This document shows positions 10,938-22,800 of a stretch of DNA of 64,000 bases, piece by piece (position 1 is the first letter of the stretch; each line of letters starts with the position of its first letter). Under the pieces are notes generated by a model. The model worked only from the letters and a program-made list of their open reading frames with translations. It searched no databases and was not told the origin of the DNA. Origin of the DNA: Hemibagrus wyckioides (Eukaryota; Chordata; Actinopteri; Siluriformes; Bagridae); NCBI RefSeq assembly GCF_019097595.1, contig NC_080718.1:17622657-17686656 (forward strand), read 5' to 3'. The position numbers and the translations under genes were made by a program.

Positions 10938-12171
10938 GTAAAGTTTTCATTTTACATTTATAACCCGGTCTGTTTGTGTGTCCATGTTTGTGTTTTTCTC
11001 TCATTTGAAATGAAAAGAAAGCGCACGTCAGTGTATTCCTGAGGTCTGCCCTGTGCACGCGCACGCTGGGAAAAGGCTGAGGGGTTAAACAGCCGGTCAT
11101 AGAGGGAGGAGGAGGAGGAGGGGGGGGGTTAGGTATAGTGTTATAAAACTGTAATAAGTCAGCAGTTAGAAACTATAGCTTGGTTTACTCCATAAAGTTT
11201 GTGTTATATCAAAACGACAGCTCTGAGTTTATGTACAGCTCTTACTAGTCATTTGTTTTGTAAATATTTGATGATTAAGTTTCTCGGTTTTAAGCTCAGA
11301 TATATTATACATAGAGAAATTTACATACAGCTTTAAGCAGCCTGTATTTTATCCTGCAGTGCTGCTTGGAGTGTGTGTGTGTGTGTGTGTGTGTGTGGCG
11401 GGGGGGATGGGGTGGGTTTCCAGTCACAGGGTTTGGATCATAGACCTTTGGACACAGTGGTCAGTGGGATGCTGGTGTTTGGGAGGAGAGACGCTCAGGG
11501 CTGATAAACAAGTTATCTGAATACTGTTGTGGTTTATATGCATTATTACATCATTATTACATCATTTTATTAATCATTGTTGTTTTTATTATTAGAAGTG
11601 ACATTGTTAAGTATTTATGATATATGTGGAGGAAGATTAAACGTAAATATAGGTGGAGAAACTTTTGCATTACATCCTACAATCCTGATATTATACATAT
11701 AAAAATATTACACATATATTTATAGATCCCTAATTTATACGTATACTTTTATTCTGTCATCTTATAATAACGGTTTGTCATGAAAATATTTCACTATTTC
11801 ATCTGCTTATTGATTATTCTGTTTTCATTTACATGCTTATTTGATTTTTTTAGTATGTATAATGTCTGTATAACATGATAATATAAATAACGTTGTATGG
11901 TATGAAGTCTGTGTTTCATTCTGTGCAGAGAAAATATTATTATTATTATTATTACTACATGATGTTAGTTCAGTCTTCTCCGTTGTCATATAAAGGTTGT
12001 TGTAGGACCAGAAAAACCCAAATGCAGTAAAACAGTTCTTAAGAGCACAATATTCAAATTGATAATTACATTATTAATAATTATTTATTATGTAAGACCT
12101 AAATACTTCTTCTTCCAGCATGGTTTAAGATTAAAAATAGATGGTTTAAATGTTTATGTTTTGTGTTGCAG
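10938..12171 (+). other. Putative 5' UTR intron of fzd3
   Basis: Bounded by the donor gtaaag at 10938 and the acceptor ttttgtgttgcag ending at 12171. It contains a GGA/poly-G patch at about 11105-11130, a (GT)n tract at 11371-11396 and a (ATT)n run near 11937-11953. Nothing coding was seen. Confidence 0.45.
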
Positions 12172-12344
12172 GTGCTCTTACATGATGCATACAGTTTATT
12201 GATGACCATGATGGCCAGCATGGTGGAAGACCGTATCTTGTTATAAGCGCTGGACTTGTATGAATGCGTGGGCTTTGAGGTGGCTGATCAAAGTGTGCGC
12301 CGAGGCAAGCAGTGGGTCGAAGCGCAGCTAGTGAAGAGGGCATA
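12172..12344 (+). other. Putative fzd3 5' UTR exon with upstream ORFs
   Basis: It starts after a strong acceptor (ttgtgttgcag) and ends at a donor-like ata|gtgagt at 12345. The next acceptor, ttctgctgcag, ends at 12550, four bases before the proposed Frizzled start codon. The exon carries short upstream ORFs, notably 12202-12246 (14 codons plus stop) and 12260-12331 (23 codons plus stop). These would precede the main start and could damp translation. The model is inferred from splice signals only. Confidence 0.45.
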
Positions 12345-12554
12345 GTGAGTGCTCACACAGGGGGATGGAAGCAGTGGACCAGCCCAGTCTACCTCCCTGA
12401 TGCTCTGGGTGTGGTGGATATCCGTTGGGAGATGAATTGGCTCCCGTGTTTGCCTCACCCATCCTGCCAGTCTCGCAACGCTGCATTTTGTGAATGAAGG
12501 ATGGGACTCAAAGTGGATTTATCGGTACCTGCGTTTGGTTTCTGCTGCAGGGGG

Positions 12555-14437
12555 ATGGGGCTGCTGTGGACGCTGCTGGTGTCTGCTCTGTTCGCCTGTA
12601 GCTCTGCTATTCTCATGGACACTGTGGAAAGCCACAGCACGTTCACCTGTGAGCCCATAGGGCTCCGAATGTGTCAGGATCTCCCCTATAACACCACCTT
12701 CATGCCCAACCTTCTCAACCACTATGACCAACAGACAGCCGCTCTCGCCATGGAGGTAAGTGAATGTTTCTCTTTCGTCTCTCTCTGTTTCCATGTTGGT
12801 CTGTGTTCTGTGTGGGCAGGTGAGGGAAAAATGGGGTTGCCATGGAGCTTGTTGTTGGGTAAGCTTGTAGCCTGTCATTCTACACCGACTCGCTTGAATA
12901 ATCAAGTAGCGGGTGACTTTTTGCAACTTAAATAAGTGGCACGGAAATGCAGATGTAACAAGTCAAGGTACAGCTGATGTTTTCTGTTTGTTATTTTTAA
13001 ATACACCCAGATTCATTTGGACCGGCAGATTCAGATTTCATATCATATCAAGACTTCTGTCGAAGCGTTCTCCAGTCACAAAGATGATGCCATGTCTGAC
13101 TTGTTCTTGTCACATTAGTGCAGCACATTTTCAGTCACTGGCTTATTTTTTAAATTTTTTTTTTAAATTTCTATTTACTTTATATATTAAATATAATGTT
13201 GAATCATTGCAGATAATTTGTGATGTTGCAGTGGGTGGGTGGGCAAAGCCGTGCATGTTGAAGACTCTACATTTTATGTATTTGTGCTAAAAAGCAAACA
13301 GAAACAGAACTAGTTTATTTCAGCATCAGATTTAATAAATTCCTGATGTAGATTTTGGACCTATAGTAGTAGAAAGGTTACACTTACACACACACATACA
13401 CAGACACACACACAGACACACACACAGAGGAAGCAATAAAGTACTTGGTGCTGTTTGCTCCCTGCCGTCTTGTGCTTGGCACAAGACCATAACATGGAAG
13501 GATGCTTTATTCTGGATATGGTGGGAGGAAATAATGCTGGCAGCCAACATTATTTAGCACTGCTAACCACCTCATAATCTGCTGAGGCCTACAGTGGATG
13601 GATTGATTGGAGGTACTGGATGATCCTCTTACTCCCAGTACTGTAGTCACAGTGGAGAGCACAGCAGAGAGCGCTGGTATCTGTGCAGCTCTTTAAAAAC
13701 ACAGCGGAGAGTCCCCTGTCAGTCGATAGCGCGTCATGTGGGCTCTACTGCGGTGTGGGGTGCCGCCATGTCAGCGTCTGCCCATCTGTCACAAGGGTTC
13801 ACTATTCCCTCTGGATTTGTATTACATTACTCTCGGGATGTTGTGTGTGCTGAGAAACCAGAGCCAATCCTGTAAAGCAGACCCTCCCCCTCCTCCTCCT
13901 CCCCCTCCTCCTCCTCTGCCAGCATAGCACCATGCAGTGTTAATGGGAACAGGGAGTATCCGCTCTCGCCCAGCCTCCTCGCATTTGTGTATTACAAACT
14001 GAGAATGTTGTAGAGAATATGGCAGAAAAATATCATCAGCAGTAACAGAGCTTAAGAACACAAAAGAACTTATACAGTAGTAAGTATAACAGGGAACTGA
14101 TCCATCACGGTCACTAGGCGGTAGTGGCTCATTTAAGCCATGTGACAAACACACTGCTATTTTCTAGATAACCATTTTTGGTAAAATAATGAGTGCAGTA
14201 TACATTTCACAAACTGATGAGTTGATGTGGGTGATGTGCACTCACGCAGTGTATTGAAGTATATTCTTTCTTGATTTGTAAGTCAAGATGTAATGCAATG
14301 TTTGTCAGACATTTTTAATGTTGTTCAATTATTATTATTATTATTATTATTATTATAGTTAGCTATAACTAAAAATGATAGAAAGCAAAACGAGTAAAAA
14401 AAAAGAAACGCACTGTACTGTGAAATCTTATTAAAAA

Positions 14438-14524
<87 letters not shown>

Positions 14525-16829
14525 AGCATTTTAATATAAGTAGGTTGAAATAGGCTCTTTGTGCAGTACATAGTGAACAAATACTACGTGAATGAATGAA
14601 TGAATTGGCCTCCTAGCTTAGAGATCTCTTGTGTGTTTACATGATCCATCCCCAAAACCAACAGACTCAGTGGTAGAACCTTATCCACTTCATCCAGATT
14701 AAGATATCTACTTCAGACGGCTTGATTATGGGATGTTCTGAAGGATTTCAGAAGAACTGATTTTTAGCTTGTTGTTTATACAGAAATGACCTGCCGATGA
14801 CCACAATTTCACAATCTAGCTTTTCACACAATAAGGACAACACAACAGAGCACAACACTGGTATTCAGACTGCAATTTATGCACAATGCTAACAGTTTTA
14901 ATAAACCCACTGAACCTTCTACATCAAGTATTAATATCTGAAAAGCACAGGAAGGAGAAATGCTTTTCATATCCACTCAACATTTCCACGGATCAGGCTG
15001 GAGAACACAGTGTGTGGGGATAATTGCAGGGTGGTGCTTATGGGCTGCAGCTGGATCACAGTAACTGTGAGCTCTGACATGGTTTCTGAATGAGTGATCA
15101 TGACAGGCCTGTGTGTGTGAGCTCACCAGTGAATTTACACCATGGACAAGTTTCTTATCAAAGCGTGGATTTGTAGGAAGTAACACAGAACCCCCATTTA
15201 ACCTCCTTTGTAATTTAAACTATTCTAAAAAAGCAGGGATTGTGTTATCTTTCTATTCCACTGTTATTTACACAACCTGGAAATTCACACTTACTGTATT
15301 CATGAAAGATAAGAACTAGTCATGGCAGGTGTCAGATTAGTTAGAGTGTTTTGTTTGGTCAAATATGATGTACTGGGTGTTCAGACGGTTATTTAAATGC
15401 TGCTGCATATCATGAAAAAGTGAAACATTGCCTCCATATCACATCTCCAATAAGTGGAGATCTTCAGTCACCCTGGGCCCAAGAACTGGTTTGTAAATTA
15501 GAAACTAGATCACCCTAAAGTCACATTTATTAACTTCTAGATGTTTTTTTTTTATTACACCAAAGAAAACACTAAAAACAATTTGTTGGTGTTTTTGTAT
15601 CTGTTTCTTAGAAACCATCTGTCACTCAGATGTGTGAAATACACATCATAAATATTATGAGTTTTCCTGCTCTTTCAGGTCACTGAGTGAAGCGAGTAAT
15701 TCTGCCGAAATTGAAATGACAATCCTCAAAACACACGACTTATGCCTTCACAGCTGGAGCTGAAATATATTTGTTTGATGATTTGTCAGAAGTTTATTTA
15801 GTCTGAATCTGTCATGTCACTCAGACAGGAAGCCGGTGATGTGTACAGTCAGAGCAGTGAGAGTGTTACACTTACTTTTAATATAAAATTAATATTGGGG
15901 ACAGAATTTTCATATGGGTTATTCCTTAGTTGTAAGGTCATAGGTGTATAAATGTCAGTTGTTGAGGTTAGGTACTTCCTTGCAGTTAGTTTCTTTACAA
16001 TGCTCCATTCTAAAGCAAGAAATTCCCGCTTCCTAGCTTTGCTTATTGGGGGCAGCTATGGAAACTATGGAAACCTCTCTTGATTGTGAGTCCACAAAAG
16101 GACATGCAGTACTGCTCTCAGGAGGTGGTTTCTCCCACTGACCTCCGACCCCTGAGGATGAGGGCCCATCAAAGACTCTCTCTTTAAACCAGCCTTTTTC
16201 TGCATCAGTGGTTGCCATGGCAGCACTGGTGGAAAGGCAGGAGAAGAATGTGGCCCTCAGATGAGACGAGTGGAGGAAAGACACGGCCAGAAAGAGACCC
16301 CTGATTCAAGGACAACTGAATGACAGGAGAGAGGGAGTGTGGGAGTTGCCATTCCTTCTTTCTCCTTTTCTTCTTTGAGATTGAGAAAAGAACAAATATT
16401 AAGGAAATAATTCCCCCTTTGGGCAGTTTTACTTATTCAGGGCTGCCGGTCCTTTCACAATTGTGGGAGAGTGTGGAGGGCCACCCGGAGCCAATCGGTT
16501 GGTGCCGATGAAGTTTATCTTGGTTGAACAGACAGGCTATGTTTTATTCTGTGTCTGTCCCTGCATGCTGCTTTTTATTTACCATGAATAGAGTTACTGC
16601 AGTGTTTCCATGTCACTCACATAGCTATTTCCCTGCTCGTTTCACGCCCTCATTGAAGACTTCTCAGCGCTGCCAGCTGATCCACCTTCCATCCCGACAC
16701 TGAATGTAGTCTGGAGAACGTGTCAGAGCTGTTTGCATTCACCACGCCCAAAATACAATCAAAGAGAGTTGTGCGAAATGTTTTTTTTCCGGCTCAAGGA
16801 CAAAACTGCAGCACTGTGAGGGAACAGAT

Positions 16830-16874
<45 letters not shown>

Positions 16875-19800
16875 CAAGCCGAGAATCTCTGGATGCTTCA
16901 CTGAGCTGGACTCTTATGTCCTGACAGAGTTGTGAGCTGGAGGGAAGAGGCTGTCATGCAAACACACACACACACAAACACACTGCCATTTTCTCAGTGT
17001 AGTGTATTCTGCACAAGAGCAAGCAGCAAGAATTATTGCTAGCCAAGTGCATTACCTATAGAGCTGGTTCATACATATGCATAGATATAAAGCGAGTGAA
17101 ATACAGGAATGCATTTCTGCTATTAAATGGTTGGAAAGCGATAATCAAATGTCGCTTTATTGTGCAGGCCTACTTTTCTACAACTTTAAACTACTTAGCA
17201 TTAATGAATGAACAGTTTCATTCTGTAATTAAGCCTGTAAATCATTAAGCACTGCAATGTGTGAACTGCCATCAGATCCTCAGGATTAAGTGATTGTTAA
17301 ATTTGTCATCTGATCCCTACAATGCACCTGGGGATAATTAAATTGCTCCAGTTTTATGAAGTGTGTGTGATACTCATTCTGAGGCTCACACACACCTACA
17401 CACACACACACATAGCCGAGTAGGGGAAAGGTGACATATTGTCAGTCTATAGAGTCAGAGTCTTTAGAAATGGCTAATCCTTGGAGAACCCAGTTTTCTT
17501 CGCAAGTATGCTTGCTGAAAAAAGCAGGCAAACTGGCTTTTCCACTAATAGCAGCTCAAACTGGCCAAATCTCTACCTGGACACTGAGAAAGCTGGAGGG
17601 ACAGAGAGAAAGCCAGAGAAAGAAAGAGAGAGGTCCAGACTCCGAAACAAATTCATCTACTTCAGAGATTACCCCAGCTGTCAGTCAAGGCCATTACTGT
17701 CTCCTTAACTGTCTTTTTCATGTCATTTCTTCCCCTCTTTTTCTTATCCATCTCTCTCTTTTCACTTTCCTACTTATACGCCTCTAAAAGAATGGCTGTA
17801 ACCTGATAGCTGCCCTGAATATTTCCTTCTCTTCCATTAGAATAGCTGGATGCATTTACACATCACACACAGACATGCCTGAGTAGCTCAGGAAGCCCTG
17901 AAAGCAGCCATACACTTGAAGGCCTAGCCTCCATTGATTCTTTAAGTAAATTGTAGCTTAGACAAAGAGAAAACAGGCAGGAACTTAATCCTTCCATTTA
18001 AGTATTTGAAGAGGAGTGGCTGTTGGCATCCGTGAGAGACAAATGTGTTCTTTTTCACTCCTGCCAAAAAAGCCCACCCCGTTTCTCCCGCTTGTCCTCC
18101 TGCGCAGCGTGGGCTGCCTCGCATAGCAGCCGAGTAATCAGATCCGACGCTGCAACGTTTTAATTACCCATTAGCACCTTAGGCACAGAGATTAAGCTAG
18201 ATAATGTGCACGCATTTGTAGTTCAGGAATATAACATCGGCCATGCCTCTACTACTCACTCACATTCTTTTATATCCTTCACATCGAGGATGTTATAATT
18301 ACTCACGTCAGTCTCCTTTCTGTTTTAGTTTAGTTTACTGAAGTCAACAGTTTTTAAAAAATAAATATTACAGATATTTTATACACACTTTGTAATCAAT
18401 GTTTTTGTTTAGATATTTTCCACTAGTGTAATGGAAACAATCCAGTTTACACACAGTGTGTACACAAACACACACACCCTTTACCGTAATGCTCTCGGAC
18501 AGAATCTCTTAGCTGAAGTTGTAAGGACGGATGAAGAGGTGCTTCATGTGGAACGTACCCTCTGGTGTCTGTAAGGCGTCTGCTCTCTGAGCTGGTCCGT
18601 CATACAGGAACTTCTCTCTGGTCCACAGAAACCTGCTAGATAGTGTGAGCAAGGGGAAGGCGAGATATTCACTACTCACGCTCCTCTCAGGTTCAGTTTC
18701 TCTACATAACACGCAAACCCGCGAGTAAATGAACACACAGTGTGTAGCACTCACACACTTACTGCACACATGACACACATGAAATATTGAGGCCAAATAT
18801 GCTTTAAAAGCCTGAAGATGGCTCCGGTGAAACAGATCCAGAGCTACTGCTACATTCTGTTTAATGCCCATCTCCTACGCTGCGGTCTAAATGTAGCACA
18901 GTTTAATTTTGCAATCGCGAGCTTTTTCCCCTGTGTTTGAGCTGATGGATGGGGAAGAGCTGCTCTTGATCTTTTCTTCTCAGATTTGCGGCACGGTGAG
19001 GATTGTTTCTCCGTGTTTTCCACTGACAGTCTTTACCTTCTGAGTCTCAAGAGTTAAAGACCTTTAATCTTTATTTACTAAACACAGTGGTGTGATCTTT
19101 CATCTGGCTGTGACATTAGTGGAAATGTCAGCATCTGAGCTTCAGGCCTAAAACAGAAAGAATAGTTCCCGTTTTTTTTTTAAAGTCCTTTCAATGCATC
19201 CGTTAACCTCGGAGAATGATTAACACTATTTGTCATGCCTTTAATACCCCATTCAATTCACTTCTTTTACAGTCTGTCCTGCTTGTGTTTTGGGGACACA
19301 AAGAAAGATAGCAGATTTTACACATTAATGCGAAAATAAAAGTGGCTCATTTTAAAATATTTACTGTGTTTTTACACCTCGAGTTCAGATTTATTCTGAA
19401 GTTCATGTTCGTAAAATGAACATGTCAACATGGGTTTTGTAAAATGTCATGCTGTTTAGTGTGTACCTCTTTGCTCTGGTGCTCTACCCCAGTCTCAGGT
19501 CCATGAATAATGCACATGCAGTGTGTAGTGTAGAACAGCTTTCGGCAGCACTAAACCGTCTGCAGCAGCAGTCCTGTAATTCAAGCATTTCAACCTGGTG
19601 TGCAGAAAACACTTACAGACTTTACCACCGAGGCAGCACAGCAATGACAAAATCAATATTACATGACTGGAGCGAAAGAGTCAGCACTCTGCTGTCCGTT
19701 TCCACAGCTGTGTCCACTGGGTGTAAAAATCAGCCAGTTGTGATCGTCTTTTGATCTCCGTTTAATCTCGCCTCTTCAGAGGCAAACTAAATATTTCATC

Positions 19801-22800
19801 GCTCCCTTTAAATATTGATGCGACATCTTGTTCCTATCTTGTGGATTTTAAAGTTATTTACAAACTTTATTCGGTGTCTTACATTCCTTGTTGAAGAACT
19901 GAGACGCTTGAAAAATAGTAATTCCCGATATCGAAACAATCCTGAGGCAGAAAATATGATTGAAACAGTTGGCATGATCACATTCATCAGACTTTTTGTG
20001 TTTGTACATGCTGTGTATAGCCTCGTATATTGCTGAATAAATTGATCTCTATCTAATTAGATGACTAGAAAAGTTTTTGTAAATTATTTACATATAATAC
20101 ATTCCTCTTATATAATATGCATCTTCCTCACTGGCATTCCTTAATTTTAGTTTGTGTTTATCTGTTTTAAATACCAATGTGTTTTTAAACTTATTTACAA
20201 TTAGGCTAGATAAAACTCGTCACACAATTCACTGTTAGTTTTGCTAATTATCCTGTTTGTGATGGAAACTCTCAGTTCTCTACCATGTCCACGCAATGCT
20301 CCTCCCATCCGAGTACGCACATATTAACTCGTCTAAAGGCAAAAACTACAGGATCGTGAGACTACTTAAATAAAATTGTGGACAGTCAGATTAGTTATTT
20401 GATGGTCACATTGAAGACTTCTGACACTTTCAAAGCAGCACTAGGCAGGAAAAAGTATTGTTAGTGTGTGTCCAAGTCCCTCTCCCCCCGTCAGCAGGCC
20501 AGTGATAAAGGGCCAGACCCCAGCAGGAAGTGCATGTGTATTGGCTGGCCCCAGGTGGAAGGGTATTGTTCACTTCTCCAGAGATTTACATGTTAATGCC
20601 CAGCTCTGCAGCTGTTCTGTCTCCCAGCATGCACTAGTCTCCTTGGGGACACAAAAGCACAGTCAGAGCCACCCACAGGCTGGTGAGCTTCAGGAATGGG
20701 CATAGGATTACAGTAGTGGGGAAAACTTGGAAAAGCATGGCTGCCTCTCTTTGTGTTCCTCTGCAGACATTATGATTTCTTCTAAAAGTGAGGTGTCTAA
20801 AATTGAGTGAACGTTTGATATATTTTGGTTTCGAAATATTTCACACATCATCTTGCACGCTTGACTTTTTCCATTTCAAAACAGATAAAAAAAAAACTAG
20901 TTATGTTTGCCAAGCTGGTTTGATGAGCTCCACAGAAGCGGCGCTGACATCATGCAGCGAGCCGTTATGAGAACTGTCATTCTGTCACAGTGCACTTGGC
21001 AGAGTTTCCACTCATCTCCACTCATCTCTCTCCGCAGCTCTTTCACCCCATGGTGAACCTACAGTGTTCTCCAGACCTGAGGCCTTTCCTGTGTGCGCTC
21101 TACGCCCCCGTGTGTACGGAGTATGGCCGCATGTCCCTGCCCTGCCGCAGCCTGTGTATCCACTCGAAGAGGGACTGTCACAAGCTAATGGATATGTTCG
21201 GTGTGTCGTGGCCTGAGGAGATGGAGTGCAACAGGTAAAGGAATCGGGTTTGGGTCACCCGACATGCAGATGTGTGATAACACACAGCCTATATGTGAAT
21301 AAAATACCCAGAATACACTGTATTTCTACAGTAAAAAATGTTTAATTTTATTTATTAAAAAATTAATTTAAAAACTCGTGTATTTGATTTATGTATTTAT
21401 TGTATGTGTTAGTTCACAGCTTGAAAAGCCACCGAATCTTTTCACACACTACATTAGCTATAATATATTACACACATGCCAGGGTTCTTTACAAGCTTTG
21501 CTTCAAACGTCTTCTCCATTACTGAAACTGATTATTACTAAAAAGGCAGAGAAGGATATCTTTGTGTGTATTTACAGTAATGTTTTTGTGCCCAACCCAA
21601 GGTTCCCGGACTGTGATGAGCCGTACCCCCGTGCTGTAGACATGCTGACCGCTCTGAACACCTCGGACGAGTTGCCTATGACTGTGCAGAGAGACTATGG
21701 TTTCTGGTGTCCTCGTGAGTTGAAGATTGAGCCTGAGCTGGGTTACACGTTCCTGGGTGTGCGTGACTGCTCTCCTCCTTGCCCTAACATGTATTTCAGA
21801 CGAGAAGAGCTCACCTTTGTCCGCTACTTCATTGGCGTCATCTCCATCGTCTGCTTGTCCGCCACACTCTTCACGTTTCTTACGTTCCTCATCGATGTCA
21901 CGCGCTTCCGCTACCCGGAGAGGCCCATCATCTTCTACGCTGTGTGCTACATGATGGTGTCGCTGGTCTTTTTCCTGGGCTTTCTGCTGGAGGAGCGTGT
22001 GGCATGTAACTCGGCTAACCCGGCCCAGTTCAAAGCCTCTACTGTGACGCAGGGCTCCCATAACAAAGCATGCACTCTGCTCTTCATGGTGCTCTACTTC
22101 TTCACCATGGCTGGAAGCGTGTGGTGGGTGATCCTCACAATCACCTGGTTCCTGGCTGCTGTGCCCAAGTGGGGCAGTGAGGCCATTGAAAAGAAAGCCC
22201 TGCTGTTCCATGCCAGTGCCTGGGGCGTACCTGGTGTGCTGACTGTAGCGCTGCTGGCCATGAATAAGATCGAGGGGGATAATATCAGCGGCGTGTGCTT
22301 TGTAGGATTGTATGATGTGCACACTCTGCGCTGGTTCGTGCTGGCTCCTCTGTGCCTGGACGTGCTGGTCGGCGTGTCTCTGCTCCTTGCTGGAATCGTG
22401 GCCCTAAACCGCATCCGCATGGAGATCCCTCTAGAGAAAGAGAACCAGGACAAGCTGGTGAAGTTCATGATCCGTATTGGCGTGTTCTCTGTTCTGTACC
22501 TGGTGCCACTGCTGACGGTGTTGGGCTGTTACCTGTATGAACAGGCGTACCGTCCAGTGTGGGAGACCACCTGGGTACTGGATCGCTGCCGAGAGTATCA
22601 CATCCCCTGTCCTTATCAGGTAACACCTCTGCCATCTTATTCTCATTAACTCTGTGTTCACCTGAGAGGCGCTGTAGCTTTGAGTATTATACCATCCACA
22701 AAGGAAGCTTTAGACAATAAGTCCGTTTGAGTAGCGAGTCTGTTTGTGTTGCACCTTACATACATCTTAAATAGTATCTCATATTTCAAGTTACTGCTGT

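Larger units (their letters stand above)
12756..21037 (+). other. fzd3 large intron 1
   Basis: 8.3 kb separates the first coding exon from the second within the cysteine-rich domain. It holds several microsatellites (CA at 13383-13427, a CCT tract at 13885-13917, ATTn, ATCTn, GTn). No recognised exon is seen. Stretches at about 17215-17365 and 18120-18240 are rich in TAATTA-like cores and free of obvious repeats, and look like candidate conserved non-coding elements. The 120-aa minus-strand frame at 18509-18871 has no family resemblance. Confidence 0.6.

Noticed and set aside
10708..11100. 130-aa minus-strand frame over the GC-rich promoter
   Set aside because: Rich in Thr-His from a GT repeat and overlapping the putative promoter; typical CpG-island chance frame.
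12501..12554. Upstream in-frame ATG as the fzd3 start
   Set aside because: A splice acceptor ends at 12550, and the ATG at 12555 alone gives a good signal peptide and family-typical length. Kept only as a possible intron-retention product.
12519..12926. 135-aa minus-strand frame
   Set aside because: Antisense to the fzd3 signal-peptide/CRD exon and its intron; no recognisable protein.
14439..14525. Regularly spaced repeat array
   Set aside because: A pure ATCT microsatellite without spacers; not a CRISPR array, which would not be expected in a vertebrate genome.
18509..18871. 120-aa minus-strand frame in fzd3 intron 1
   Set aside because: No recognisable domain, no splice context, and composition like the surrounding intron.
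21519..22322. 267-aa open frame on the minus strand
   Set aside because: It is antisense to fzd3 exon 3, whose plus-strand translation is clearly Frizzled. The frame has no family resemblance and arises from codon-usage shadow.
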